Assembly (NCBI GenBank): GCA_902651635.1
Contig: CACRSC010001925.1
Location: forward strand, 130,658 to 194,657
From: Mastigamoeba balamuthi
Lineage: Eukaryota; Evosea; Mastigamoebida; Mastigamoebidae
Reading direction: 5' to 3'
Length of the DNA: 64,000 bases
Part shown: one piece after another, positions 31,435 through 42,789 of the stretch
How the letters are laid out: every line of letters starts with the position of its first letter
Position numbering within the stretch: the stretch's first letter is position 1
Program-made: the position numbers and the translations under genes
The notes under the pieces: generated by a model
Seen by the model: only the letters and a program-made list of their open reading frames with translations
What the model was told of the DNA's origin: nothing
Databases searched by the model: none

Positions 31435-33193
31435 ATGTCCAAGATCGAGAGCTGGTCGAGCAGGCTGGCCCGCCTCAAGGAGGAGCGCGACAAGGTAATT
31501 GCGTTCTCATATCCCCCAATCTCACAGGAATCTTGGAATCTGTTTTCGAATTGTGCCGACAAAACGGGAACAGCAGCACAAGGGAGCGCTGCTGGGGGGA
31601 GCGAGCGAGGCACCGCAGGCAGACGAGGCCCCGCACAAGGGAGGGGCCCACAACGCGGCGATGTGCCTGCCCGAGGGCCTGGCGGACCGCGTCCTCGAGG
31701 CCTGCGCGCAGGGCGACGGCCAGGTCGTCATCCTGCTGCTCTCGCGCTACCCCATCGACACGGCCGTCACCGAGGACGGCGACACCGCCCTCATAATCGC
31801 CTCCGCTCTCGGTAAACCTGTCGTTATTTTTGCCCCCGTTTTGCACACCGGGCGACAAGTCGCGCACTTTGTCCCAACGGTTGCCGTTTCTGCCGCATAA
31901 CGCAGGGCACGAGGGCGTAGTCAGGGCGCTTCTCGACAACGGCGCCGACGCCATGACCACCAACGGCGCGGACGAGCTGGCGCTGCACTACGCGGCGCTG
32001 GCGGGGCACGTCGAGGTGGCGGAGCTGCTGCTGGGCGCCGCCGGGGGCAGCGACGGCGTCCTCGTGCACGACGTCGACGGCAACACGCCGCTGCACGCCG
32101 CCTCGTGGCGCGACCACGGCGACGTCGTGCGCTGCCTGCTGCGCGCGGGGTCTGCCGTCAACGACCTCAACTGCAAGGGCATGTCGCCGCTGCACTTGGC
32201 CAGCATGGCCTACGGCAGGGGCGGCACCGAGTCGCTCGAGACGGTCGGGGAGCTGCTCGAGGCGGGCGCGCAGATCGACCTGACCGACGCGGAGACGTGC
32301 ACGACGCCGCTGCACATCGCCGCCAGCAAGTCGGGGGAGCTGCTGCTGCTGATGCTCAAGCACGTGGGCTTCAGGCCGTCGACCTGCTCCTCCGACTTGG
32401 CCCCGTTCGACAACTCTGGTGCGCTGATCAGCCCCCACACGCACGAGAGCTCAACCCTGCTTGCCCTGGCAGGCAACTCCGTGCTGCACATCGCGGCCTA
32501 CTGCGCCAACTGCGACACGATCCGCGTGCTGCTCGACTACCAGGAGGTGTGGCCGTTTGTCGGGGTACGCGGCCTGTTCGGCGGCGCAGCGCTGACCTGA
32601 CTCTCGCAGATCGACGCCAAGAACGGGATGGGCGACACCCCGCTGCACATCGCGGTCGCCGCCGGGTGCCTGCAGAGCACCACGCTGCTTGCGGAGGGCG
32701 GGGCCTCCCTGGCGGAGACCGACGTGAGGGGCCAGACGCCTCTGCACGTGGCCTGCTTGGCCTCGCACAACCCCGTCATCGCGGTACGCGGCGTCAGCTC
32801 GCTTGGTGCCGCTCTCACCCGCTCTCGCAGTACCTCTTGGAGAAGGGCGCCCCCGCTGACGTTCCGGACATCGACGGAGACACTCCCCTCCACAACGCCT
32901 CGATCCGAGGTAACACCGAGGCGGTGCGCATGCTGATAGAGGCGGGGGCTCGCGCGGACGCTAGGAACAACGAGCTCGAGGACGTCATGCACTATGCGCG
33001 GCTGAGCTTCTGCGCTAGCGTGCAGGCGTTCCTCGAGGAGCGAATCGCGAACACGAGCGTCTCGGTGCACAACACCTCGGGGAGCAACCCGCCGTCGGAC
33101 GTCTCGGAGGCCTCGAGCCCGGTCCTGCCCGAGCCCCAGCTGCCACTGGTCGTTTTGGTTCCAGAAATACGTGATCAGAGCCCGATGCTGTGA
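31435..33193 (+). CDS. Ankyrin-repeat protein
   Basis: Five exons: 31435-31494, 31574-31811, 31906-32546, 32610-32783, 32831-33193; 491 residues. An N-terminal helix (WSSRLARLKEERDK) leads into about eight ankyrin repeats with the usual TPLHxAA turns: DTALIIASALGHEGVV, NTPLHAASW, MSPLHLASM, TTPLHIAAS, NSVLHIAAY, DTPLHIAVA, QTPLHVACL, DTPLHNASI. A ~70-residue Ser/Pro-rich tail follows. Ankyrin arrays mediate protein binding; the partner is unknown. The gene directly follows the TIG gene, a layout reminiscent of the Rel/ankyrin pairing of NF-kB precursors. Confidence 0.88.
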
Positions 33194-33590
33194 TCCCGTA
33201 CCGTTCCAGGCCGAACTCATCCCCCGAGGAAGCAAGCAAGAGTGCAACACACGACACTATTTACGCGGGCAAGTATGGGTCTTCAAACCACATCATCCAC
33301 AGCACCCCATTGGAGTGCGCCAGTCGTGAGTGGAATCATTTCAGCGCAATACGCTCTCTGGTATCAACGCACAGCAATCAGGTGTTCAAATAGAATGGAT
33401 GCCCGCAATGGACCAGAGCACTCCGCCCTGAGACTGAGCTCTCGCAGTGTATGCGCCGTTCCCTGCTCTTGATCTGCTACTCTGCGGCTCTGTTCATTAA
33501 GGGGTTTTGACAACAATCCGCTCAGACATTCATATCGCCAGCCCCCGATCACTCAAGAGGTTGGCTCTGTATGGCATCGCCGCGGACGGG
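33194..33590. other. Intergenic between convergent genes, nothing seen
   Basis: About 400 nt between two convergent stop codons (ankyrin gene on plus, TPR gene on minus). It has moderate GC and no coding-like frame. It presumably holds two 3' untranslated regions. Confidence 0.5.
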
Positions 33591-34961
33591 TCAAGTGTGC
33601 TTTGGATCTTTGCTCCCCTCAGCTGAGCCTTCCTTTTTCTTGGTGCTGCCGGCATTGTCCTTTGAGTCCGCGTCTTCGTCCTCCTCCTCCTCCTCTTCCA
33701 CGTCCTCCTGCTCGTCCTCCGATAGCTCGTAGTACGCGTCGTCGTCATCGACGTCGTCGTCGACGAGGTCGGCGGGGGTCAGCAGGTCCTTGCTCTGCTC
33801 CTCCTGCTCCTTCTTGCGCCGCACCTGCTCCTCGTAGAACTTCTGTATCGACCCCTGGTCCTCTGCAGTGAGCTTCAGCGACTCTCTTATCGCTATCTTC
33901 GTCTCCTCTTCCTCGTCCAGCGCCGGGGCCTGCTTCTCCTCCTCCCCCTCCTCCTTGGCCTCTGGCCCCGCTGGCCAGTCCCCCCTGCGCGTGACTCCCC
34001 CGAGCACGGCCTCGCGCAGAGGGTCGTCGATCTTCACTTGGGGCTTTGTCGCCGTCACTGTCGGCAGCACTGCCCCCGGGCCCTGCTGGTTGCCACCGGA
34101 CAACGACGGCTGCACCGACGGCGGGACTGGCGCAGGTGGCGCGCTGTCAGAAGCAAAGAGGGCCAGTGCAGCGGCAGACGTGCCTGAGACGCCGGGCGGC
34201 AGCTGCATCTTGCGGTCGACGCAGATCCTCAGCAGCTCTCCCCTGTCGCTCTCTGCCTTGTCCACCCCGTCCAGCAGCGCCCTCTCCGCCTCCTGCAGCC
34301 TCCCGAGCTTCGCCAGCGCCGCGTACACCCTGAAATACGCCTTACCCTGCGCACAGCACGTCAGGTCCGGCAGCCCAGCGGCCCGAGCCCGCCAAAACCC
34401 GCATGTAACCCGAAAGAAACCCGCGGAAACACCGCAGAGACCCGCGGAAACCCGCGGAGAAACCCGCCGGACCTGCGAAGGGGCGAGGGAGACGTAGAGC
34501 TGGGCGTCCTCGAGGGCCCGCGCGGCGTCGCCGAGCGTCAGCAGGGCGTTCGAGCGGTTCCCCAGCAGCACGGGCTCGCGCGGGAACTGCAGCGGGCGCC
34601 CGCCCTCGGCGGCCCGCGCGCGGACGCACTCGAGGGCGCCGCTGTAGTACTCGACCGCCCGCGCGTACTGCCCGCGCTTGAACGCCGCGTTTCCCCGGTA
34701 CTTGTAGAGCAGCGCTGCGGGGCAGAGCGCGTCTCAGCCGCTTTTCTGCGGGTCTGCGGGCGGGGAAGGGGGGGTACGGGGGACGCAGGCGAGGAGGTCC
34801 GAGTGGGCGCTGAGAGCCGGGGGAGGGGAGCGGGCGACGGCGGCGATCGGGAGGCCGGCGAGGGAGTTGGCGAGCAGGATCGCGGTCTCGGTGGCGACGC
34901 CCTCGCCGCAGAGGACCGCTATGACCTCGTCCACTTCGCACACGTCCATCGCGACGGCCAA
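33591..34961 (-). CDS. TPR-repeat protein with acidic C-terminus
   Basis: Three exons: 34778-34961, 34473-34714, 33591-34346; 393 residues. The middle carries about three tetratricopeptide repeats: YKYRGNAAFKRGQYARAVEYY, LLGNRSNALLTLGDAARAL and KAYFRVYAALAKLGRLQEAE. Together they resemble the carboxylate-clamp TPR modules of Hsp70/Hsp90 co-chaperones such as TTC4. The C-terminal 130 residues alternate helix (EDQGSIQKFYEEQVRRKKEQ) with very acidic stretches (DDDVDDDDA, EEEEEEDEDAD). The N-terminal segment (VDEVIAVLCGEGV) is unassigned. Intron 2 contains short tandem CCGCGGAAAC-like repeats. The co-chaperone role is inferred only. Confidence 0.75.
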
Positions 34962-35051
34962 CTCTTCGGGTGGGGGGAAAGTACAACGAAAGATCGTTAC
35001 GGGAAGATAGAAATATCACGATATTCCCGCATTTCCAATCTGCTGATGCCC

Positions 35052-38000
35052 TCAGGCCCCGATGAGCCCTCTGGCCGAGCTGTACACGCAGCCGAGGTCT
35101 CCTGCGCCCACCTGCGAGGCGATCCAGCCCCTGGCCTTGTCCACAAGAGCGACCCACTCCACCCGGTTCGCCTCCCAGCGCACCTCGAGGGCCACGACCG
35201 CTGGTAGTCCGAGGGTGAGAACCGCGTAACCCGGCCCGCGCCCAACGTTGGGCACAGAGCGCACCTATCGCAGTGGCCCACACACCGTCGGGCATCGGGG
35301 GCAGCGCGCGGACACACTGGCAGTCGATGCCCACGGCTGCACACACCTGGTCGAGGTCCCTCCACGAGCCGTCGAAGCGCTGCAGCCTCGCCAGCACGTC
35401 CATCGCCCGCGCCCCGCCATCCGTGCCCGCGCACGCCTCAGCACCCTCGGCCACGCAGGAGGCACGGGGCGACTCGGGCCCGGTGCTGGCAAAGCAGTCG
35501 GGTTCCTCCTCTTCGGCAAGGGCGTCGCAGCAGCACTCGTCGCTGACGACGTCCTGCACGACGCGGACGGAGCAGGCGGCGATGTCCCGGTGCAGCACGA
35601 CGTCGGCGACGCGTGAGGCGCGCTGCTGCGGGTGCTGGGGCCTCGCAGGCTCGCGGAGGGCGTGGCTGAGCTCCACGACAGTGGCGGAGGAGCCCAGTGC
35701 CACGTCGCGCCGCTCCACCGCCACGAAGGAGGTGTACGGGGACAGCAACGAGCCCTGCATCGCGAGGGCGGTGATGGCGCTACTGTTGTCCGCAGTGCCG
35801 CTCTCGCCCTCGAGTTCGCGTATCTGCGAGTAGCAGCAGAGGCGGTGCACGAATGATGGTGCGGCCGTGGCAGCGGCGAGGCACAGCCTACACAGATGCC
35901 CGTCAGGAGCAGCAATGGAGTGACTACGAGCGATAATCCGTACTCGAAGGGGAACTCAACGTAGTCAGAGGGCCCCACAGCAGCCGTGATTCTGCCCTGG
36001 ACTGTTGCCTGACCGCTGCTCATGGTCACCAGGACTGGAGGTCGATAACGTCAAGACAACTGGCTAGGCAGAGGAGGCGCACAGGTGAGGTGGTCCCCCG
36101 AGTGGCCGTGGCTCGCCTTGAGGGCGGAGACGGCGCATCCCCCAGACTCGAGGGAGACCTTGCAGTCGCGCAGGACGGGCTCCAATGCTACGTGGAACTG
36201 GGCCATAACCTTCGCCTCGATCCGCTCCCCTGATCTGATGAACTCGGATCTACCCCCAGTGGCCTCGGCGATACCTGGGAAGACTGGTCAATGCGCTGGG
36301 GTAATGGTGGAGGGAAGGTACCTTCCACTAGCCCCACATCGGCACTGCGACCAATGCCAAACGAGAAGATGCGAGTGGTCCGCGAGTGCTCCCGGGCATA
36401 CGCGACTACATCCAGGGGGTTTTTTACCTTGCCGTCCGTCTGACAGGGGCGATTCAGCTCAGTCGGCATGTTTGCCTGAAGATGACATCACTCTCACCAG
36501 AAGGAACACCTGCTGCGTAGCGTTGGGCCTAGCGGAGCCAACAATACTCTGAAGAGGCTCTAGTATGTATGTTCCTCCCATCGATGCCGCGATGCAGCTC
36601 ACGTGCTTCAGCGCGACTTCGAACCTGGGCGGCGGTGATCTGCCTGGTTTGTGGAGTGCTATCCCTACGTCTGCTCTGTGTAGGGCTGGCTGTCCTCAAA
36701 CAGCTTAACAAACGACGAACCGAACCCCACAACTGGCAGTTGCAGTCAGAGTGGTGACACAGATCGAGAGCGTACTGTTGAAGAGAGCCCTCTTCGGGAG
36801 ACTGCGCAGAAAGAGATGGAGGACGTTCTTGACCTGATCGATCCTGCCTTATTTATCAGTCACAGGAAGAACGCAGAGAACACACTTCGATCCCTCCATG
36901 CTTCCCGATTGGTCGACGAGGAACACAACCTCGGCAGGGATAACGGAAGGGTGCACCCGTGGGAGGAGCGACAGCATCGCAACAGGAGTACTATCTCCCT
37001 GCGCGACCACAACCTGCACTGCATTGGTGACTTCTGTTTCGACAACCACAGACAGGCTCCCCGGGTTCTAGACAACTCGTGAGGGACATCCTCTCATCAC
37101 GTTCTTACCAGGAGGGAGCTCCCCTGGATGCACCCCCAAGTTTGGCACAGCTCCTTCTCGTGGGTGATCAGGGAGGAGAGTCCCAGAAGGTGGAGGCCAG
37201 ACATCTGTACAGTGACGGACAGCTCGACCCCTTTGGCTGCAAGCATGACCTCTGGGCGATCCTCGGGATCAATGGGCAGCTCTCTGAGGAACGGAAACTC
37301 GAGGACAGACTGGGCTGTATTTCCTCGTGTATGCAGAGACTCGAGTTGGGATAGGTAACGGAAGACAAGCACACAAGAAGATCGCGGAAGAACGCTCCCC
37401 ATCGAGAGCGAGATGCGCTCGCACTTGTTCGAGTCCCGCGAGGCCACTTCGAGAAGCGCCGCCCCATTTCCGGAGCTGAGAGCGTCGTCGTAGGAGTTGA
37501 ATGCAGCATCTCGAGCTCTCAGGACCCCAATGACTTTCCTCGCCTCTGACTCGTATTCGAGACTGTACAACGCGCATCGCGGAAGAGTGCATGCCAGTCT
37601 GCTCAATGTGTAAGATCCGGCCGTTGGAGAAGCTATGACGAGTACACAGCCTCGATGGGGGTGTCCCCCGGGTTGAAGAAGGCCAGCGTGACTTGGGTGT
37701 CAGCGACGAAGTCGACCACAGACGATTCGATCCGGACCCCTGCAAGTGGAGCGATGCCCGACGCGCCAGCTGCGCACAGTGGCCTCGGGACAATCTCGGA
37801 GAACAGCCTCTCCGGAAGCCTTCGAGAGCGCACAGAGAGTACTGGGCGCACAGTGCCCAGCAAGGGAGCACACTTTCTCAGCACGGAGGCGGAGCCCTCG
37901 CCAACGGCCTCAGCACGCATGCCAATCCGGAGTTGCGCTATGCTCTGTACACCTCCGCAGTCCAGAGGTATCGGGAGTTCGACCTCCTCTGGAGGGGCAG

Positions 38001-38445
38001 GGGGAGCGAACGCACTCATGTTGATCCGCACTGTGGAGGCTGTGACAGAACGCTTCCTGCGCTCGTCGTATACCCGAAGCTCGAGGGTCAGGCCTATGCC
38101 GGCGTGAGGACACGATGATCAGAGGTCCCCGGGGGACAGCAGTGGGACTGACATTTGGGATCGAGCAAAGGGCAAGCGCTGCGCGGACTGTCGCAGAACA
38201 GGCGGTTGACGAAACGGACGGACTGGTCCCACACGACGCGGGTCCCTGTCTGCGGCAGCGCGGGGGTCTCACCCCTGTTGTGGGGCTTGCTCCCTGTGTC
38301 GCGTTGGCTACAGTGCCATAGTGGGCGAGGAGCAGAGCGTACCCCGCTGCCAGGAGACCGAGTAGAGGCCACAGGGCGGGAGGTTGGCGGCGCTCAGTAT
38401 CCTGAGCTCGAACGCCACCTTAGCGGAAGCCTCCTTGGCGAACAT
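35052..38445 (-). CDS. NT-C2 / VIT / VWA domain protein
   Basis: Thirteen exons: 38343-38445, 38189-38293, 37640-38093, 37109-37598, 36886-37067, 36776-36843, 36669-36732, 36498-36639, 36322-36439, 36274-36083, 35892-36034, 35265-35823, 35052-35200; about 922 residues, all phases compatible. Residues 1-150 resemble the NT-C2 domain of EEIG1/EHBP1 proteins (FELRILSAANLP, VVWDQSVRF, LTLELRVYDE). A VIT domain follows (GVRIESSVVDFV, PIEAVYS, NSYDDALSSGNGAALLE). Then a VWA domain with MIDAS loop DQSGSMEGSK, GFGSSFVKLFE, GGTYILEPL and FLLTDGKV. The C-terminal region matches VWA5-type proteins (FDGSWRDLD, PDGVWATAIA). Adhesion or trafficking scaffolding is inferred. Confidence 0.8.
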
Positions 38446-38655
38446 GGTGCGTGCGCCGAGTCAGATAATCGCAGTGGCCACAAGATTCTTGTACCGTTAC
38501 CCTAACCAGGCGCAAGAAAGAAAATCAACTGCAGCGGGGGAAAAGGAAATCGATATCAACGACGGGATTCCTGCCAACACGTCGAGTTGGAATCACTGCC
38601 CGCTGGAAGAGAGGAGGGCAGCCCGTGGGAGAAGAGGGGGAAGCTCTTTCTCGGG

Positions 38656-39609
38656 CTACTTGTAGATGTCGGTGACAAACGGGTCGAGCTGGCGCACAAA
38701 GTCGGAGACCATGCAGCCGAGCTTGAGGTCGACCTGGCCGCCGCCGAGCCAGAGCCACTGCAGCCTCGCGATGGGCTCGGCCATGATGACGGGCATCGGC
38801 TGGGCCATCCCCACGGGGCACACGGCGTTGAACTCGAACCCCGTCAGCTTCCGCGCCTCCTCGGCGTCGGCCATGCGGAAGTGGTAGTCGTCCTTGCGCG
38901 AGTCGGGGCACAGCGAGCGGACGAACTTGAAGATCTTCTGGCTGCTGATCTGCGCGACGTACTGCACGATGATGCAGTAGAATCTCGAGTTGTTGCGGTC
39001 GCTGCAGTCGGGCCTCGTGCACGCCGTGTTCTCGAGGATGAGGCTCTTGCACAGCATCTCGGTGCTGATGGCGCCGATGCGCTCCCTCCGCCTCTCCAGG
39101 TCCCACTCGTAGTAGTCCTTGGGCACCATGACGAACTGTGCCCTGCGATGACGTGTCGGAATTTTGTGCCGGCAAAGCTGGGAAACCACTGGGGCCCCTA
39201 CGTTGAGAGGCCGGTCTCTCGGGCGGCCTTCTTGACCCTCTGCAGCTGCTGGTAGTTGTCCTCGGACTCGGCGAGCTTCGCGACGTCGGCCATCAGGGTG
39301 TCCAGGGTCCGCAGCGAGGCCTCTGCAGCAGTTCCAGTGGCACGTCAGTGAGACACAGCAGAGGGGGCTGTCAGGCGAGAGGAAGAAGGGTTGACCAAAG
39401 GGCGCCGAGGGGACTTGGGGCAGAGGCTCGGCTGCCGGCAGGGCGGCGCCCTTGAGGGCGGTGGCGATGAGGTCGTCGAGAACCTTGAGCGGAGCCTCCC
39501 CGTAGGCGCGGGTGGGAGCCCAGGCAGGAGAGACCCCGTTGGTAGTGGCCGAGGGGAAAGAGACATCAGTCTCCTCCTCCGACGAGTAGTCCTCGCAGGC
39601 ACACGCCAT
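38656..39609 (-). CDS. YbaK/ProX-family aminoacyl-tRNA deacylase-like protein
   Basis: Three exons: 39415-39609, 39202-39320, 38656-39142; 266 residues. The C-terminal domain carries YbaK features: FEFNAVCPVGMAQPMPVI, then LWLGGGQVDLKLGC and a terminal FVRQLDPFVTDI. The central region (ERIGAISTEMLCKSLI, CSDRNNSRFYCIIVQY) matches a eukaryotic subgroup I recall from plants and algae. Known YbaK proteins hydrolyse mischarged tRNAs, often Cys-tRNA-Pro; the substrate here is unknown. An N-terminal acidic segment and a coiled coil (ADVAKLAESEDNYQQLQRVK) precede the domain. Its start lies 137 nt from the stop of the upstream same-strand TrmO gene. Confidence 0.85.
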   Translation of the reverse strand: MACACEDYSSEEETDVSFPSATTNGVSPAWAPTRAYGEAPLKVLDDLIATALKGAALPAAEPLPQVPSAPFGQPFFLSPDSPLCCVSLTCHWNCCRGLAADPGHPDGRRREARRVRGQLPAAAEGQEGRPRDRPLNVGAPVVSQLCRHKIPTRHRRAQFVMVPKDYYEWDLERRRERIGAISTEMLCKSLILENTACTRPDCSDRNNSRFYCIIVQYVAQISSQKIFKFVRSLCPDSRKDDYHFRMADAEEARKLTGFEFNAVCPVGMAQPMPVIMAEPIARLQWLWLGGGQVDLKLGCMVSDFVRQLDPFVTDIYK

Positions 39610-39746
39610 CACAACACTGAGTCGCCAAACAAGACAACAAGCGAAATATCTGGGACAGGAAATATCGTGTTGATTTGCTTTCGGGTGGTTGGACGGATCT
39701 CCTTCCTGAGAAACTGGATTCAATGTGGGCTTGATGGTGCGGGAAA

Positions 39747-40217
39747 TCAGAAATTGAAGGCAGTAGACCAGTCGAACGAGGCCGAGTCCTCGACCCACGC
39801 GGGCCAGTGCGAGAGGTACTCCGGTACGTGGGCCTCCCTGAGGCGGTCGGCCGAGGGGTGGTAGGGCTTGATGTCGATGACCTTGGTGCCGTCCCTCGTG
39901 TCCAGGAACCCCAGGCTCAGCTCGCCAGCCTGCTCGTCCACACCGGTGATAGGCGCCACCGTCATGCAGACGGGGTTGGGGCGGTACGGGCTGCGGGTCG
40001 CGAACACTCCGACCTTGTCGGGGCAGGCGCCCTGGTACGGCTTGTCGAGCAGGAGGACGTCGCTGGGCTCGGCCCACCACATGATGATCGCATGCGAGAA
40101 GCCGCCCAGCTCGCGCAGCCCGGCACCCAGGCCCGGGTTCAGGCGGATCTTGGCTGGCCCGAACTCGTACTGGATGTGCACCGTGCCGATGGGCTTGAGG
40201 GTGATGCTGTTGGACAT
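39747..40217 (-). CDS. TrmO/TsaA-like tRNA N6-threonylcarbamoyladenosine methyltransferase
   Basis: An intronless 156-residue protein. It carries the TrmO/TsaA beta-barrel signature: GTVHIQYEF at the start, GGFSHAIIMWW, the diagnostic RSPYRPNPV loop, GFLDTRDGTKVIDIKPY and a short Trp-rich tail. TrmO proteins use S-adenosylmethionine to methylate t6A at position 37 of certain tRNAs. The length fits the compact core domain without the C-terminal extension of bacterial TrmO. It lies next to another tRNA-quality enzyme (YbaK-like) on the same strand. Confidence 0.9.
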   Translation of the reverse strand: MSNSITLKPIGTVHIQYEFGPAKIRLNPGLGAGLRELGGFSHAIIMWWAEPSDVLLLDKPYQGACPDKVGVFATRSPYRPNPVCMTVAPITGVDEQAGELSLGFLDTRDGTKVIDIKPYHPSADRLREAHVPEYLSHWPAWVEDSASFDWSTAFNF

Positions 40218-40550
40218 GTTCTGAGGTGCGGTTGTGTGGAACGCGCTGAGAGGAAATGCTGTAGTGTTGACCGCTTTCCAAAACTTTGACCGGCTTGGTT
40301 AACAGGAAATTTCACCGGAATTTCTTTCTCGCGTCACATCTGTTGCGTCACGAGCGAGATAATATCCAAAGAGATTTCTCGAGCAAAACGTACTATACGG
40401 AACAGCACCCCAGCCTTCATCCGGAGAGAAACAAAGACTGTATCAGCCCAACGAGTCAAAAACCACTCGTGTTGCACGGAAGATGACAGTGTCTCAGAAT
40501 CCATCATACCAGTTCCATCGTTCTTTCTGTCACGGTCAGATTCACACTAC
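40218..40550. other. Intergenic, no gene seen
   Basis: It lies between the TrmO start and the ALG9 stop, both minus strand. Moderately AT-rich, without a coding-like frame. It presumably contains the TrmO promoter and the ALG9 3' end. Confidence 0.5.
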
Positions 40551-42521
40551 TCAGGGGCGTTGTGCAAGGGGCTTATTCACGTTTGTGAGCACGTAGTACG
40601 TGCTCCACTTGTTCAGCGGCGGGTCGCGTCCGAAAAGCGCCTGCGAGACGCTCTTGGGAACATAGAAGGCGCGCCACAACGCAGGAGATGCCTCCGTGTC
40701 GAGGAACGGTGCGCTCCAGTCGACAGTCCACGGACGGACGCGCGCGTAGCGAGGCTCCGTCTGCGAGGGGAACTCCCGGTCAACGAGCACGTGGCACTCG
40801 CGGGCCGGGTCCGTCACATAGCGTTCCTTGTCCGCGAGCTCCGCCTTGTTCAGGTCGTTCATGTACGGCGGTATGTCGCGGCTGCTCTCGGCGTACGGGC
40901 GAGGGAGCAGCCCGGTGAAGTTCGACGGAATGAAGCGGAGGCGAGCGTTGCGCGGCAGGAAGAACGACGACGGGAAGCGGTACCACTCCTTCCCGACGCA
41001 CACGGTCGCTCCCTCAGCGCCAGCACGAGCGGCGACAACTCCCGCTCTTGCCCATGCGCCGATGGGGGCGCCGTACGACTCCCGAACAGCGAGGATCCTC
41101 GAGGCACTCAGCGCACAGAACACCGCGAGGACCGTGACGACCCCGGCACTGCCCAGAGGCAGACGGGCGATGCGGATGCGCGAGAGCACGCTGCATACGG
41201 CGGCAGCGGAGGCGCAGGCCAAGGGGTACACAACGAACCCGAAGCGCTCCTCCTTGTGCGGCTGCAGCGACATGAACGCAAGCCATAGCGGTGCAGGGGC
41301 GGCCACGACCAGCAGGTCGGCCCTCCTCCTGCGAGAGAACGAGTCCCTCTTGGCCAGCGCCCACCCCACGAGCAGGAGCGCCAGCGGCAGCGCGCCAGCC
41401 GCAAGCACCAGGACCGGCCCGAGGTTCAGGATTCCGTTGAATATCTGCGTCGGAAGATTTAGGAATCAGGATTCTCGGGCCAGATTCGCGTGGCAGTGCA
41501 GCGCACGTAGAAGTGCCACGGCTCGACGCCGTAGAGCGTGCTGCCGCCTGCGGGCTGCCTGATGACGTTGTAGAGGACGATGTTGAGCGGCGCGAGCACG
41601 GGGCGACCGTAGAACCAGCTGTCGACCGCGACGAGCGGCCCGGCGGTGCACACGAGCGCCACGACGCCACGCCACGCCAGGGCGACGACGCCGTGCTCTG
41701 CGAGCATCGCCAGCGCCAGCGGCACAGCGGCCAGCGCCGCGAACGGCCACCCGACGAGCACGGCAGAGGCCACGCAGAGGACGGGGAGCAGGGGGTCGCG
41801 GCGGGCGAGGTAGAGGGCGTGCGCGAGGGCCAGGCACTCGGCGGCGAACGACGAGGGCAGGAACGACGTCGACGAGGCGAAGAGGCCCGGGCTCAGCGCC
41901 AGGAAGGCGACGCAGAGCACGCCGGACATGGCGCCGAACCTGCGGCGCACCTGCAGGCTCAGGTACGTCCCGATCGCTGCCGACACGAGGCCGATCGAGC
42001 CCCTGCAGGCAGTGTGTGTGACGTGTAAGCAACGGGGAAATGCCTGCGTTGCGTCATCACAGATAGTTTACAAACGGCCCGTGCCATCTAAGGGCTGCGC
42101 CATAAGACTACTCCGCAGCGGGCACGCCCATCGCAATGAAATGCCCGGGAGGGGGGGGATGTCACCTGATGGCGAAGAACAGGGCGATGCGGTGCGGCGT
42201 GAAGAGGGAGGCGATCTTGGCGGCGGCGGCGTAGGGCATGAGGTAGAAGTACGAGCGCAGCGCGTAGGCGGGGCTGTACTCCCACGTCTGCATGCCGCCG
42301 CCCGAGAGCAGCCAGTGCGTGGGCTCGTAGTAGTTGAAGGCCTCGTCGCAGTCGCCGACGATGGAGAACAGCGCCGTCGCCGTCCGCGCGCTGACCAGCA
42401 CGGCGAACGCGGCGACGGCGAACGCCATGCTCACGGGCACGGCCTGCGAGGGCTGGGGGCGGTGCTTCGACGAGCCCTCGGGCTTCTTCGGTGCCCGTGC
42501 CGCGGCCTCTTTCTTGCTCAT
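40551..42521 (-). CDS. ALG9: Dolichyl-phosphate-mannose alpha-1,2-mannosyltransferase
   Basis: Three exons: 42166-42521, 41507-42002, 40551-41444; 581 residues. A GT22-family multi-pass ER membrane enzyme that adds mannose from dolichol-P-mannose to the lumenal lipid-linked oligosaccharide. Seen: a first loop with catalytic acidic residues (VGDCDEAFNYYEPTHWLL), WEYSPAYALRSY, GVEPWHFYIFNG, the GT22 motif LQPHKEERFGFVVYP, and the ALG9-specific tail KEWYRFPSSFFLP, FIPSNFTG, LWRAFYVP. The tail separates it from PIGB and ALG12. Exon 1 is preceded by a short basic cytosolic N-terminus. The 163-nt intron 1 holds an intronic motif shared with metH (42034-42058). Confidence 0.92.
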
Positions 42522-42789
42522 CTCCACAACAAACACACGCAACACGTGTGAAGCGACCGGGATATTTGTACCCGGCCGGAATCTAACCGCTGGCATTTTC
42601 AAATACCAAATCCAGGTCGCGCTGGCCAGCACAGCGCCACTGACACAGCGAGGAGTACCGGGCTATTTTTAGGAGGCTCGCGGTGACTCACGATACTGCC
42701 CCATTTTCCATCCTGGATTTCGCGCCTCAGAGCAAAGAAATCGGGCCAGTGATTGCACCCGGGGGCGCAGCGGGCGCGCGCGCGCAGAG
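42522..42789. promoter_or_regulatory. Divergent promoter interval between ALG9 and OSCP1
   Basis: The 268 nt separate two divergent ATG codons. Composition is lower in GC than the exons. No specific element is recognised. Confidence 0.4.

Noticed and set aside
34734-35850. One continuous gene joining the TPR protein and the VWA protein
   Set aside because: The VWA protein has a natural C-terminus and stop at 35052, and the TPR gene has its own ATG at 34961 with separate intron phases.
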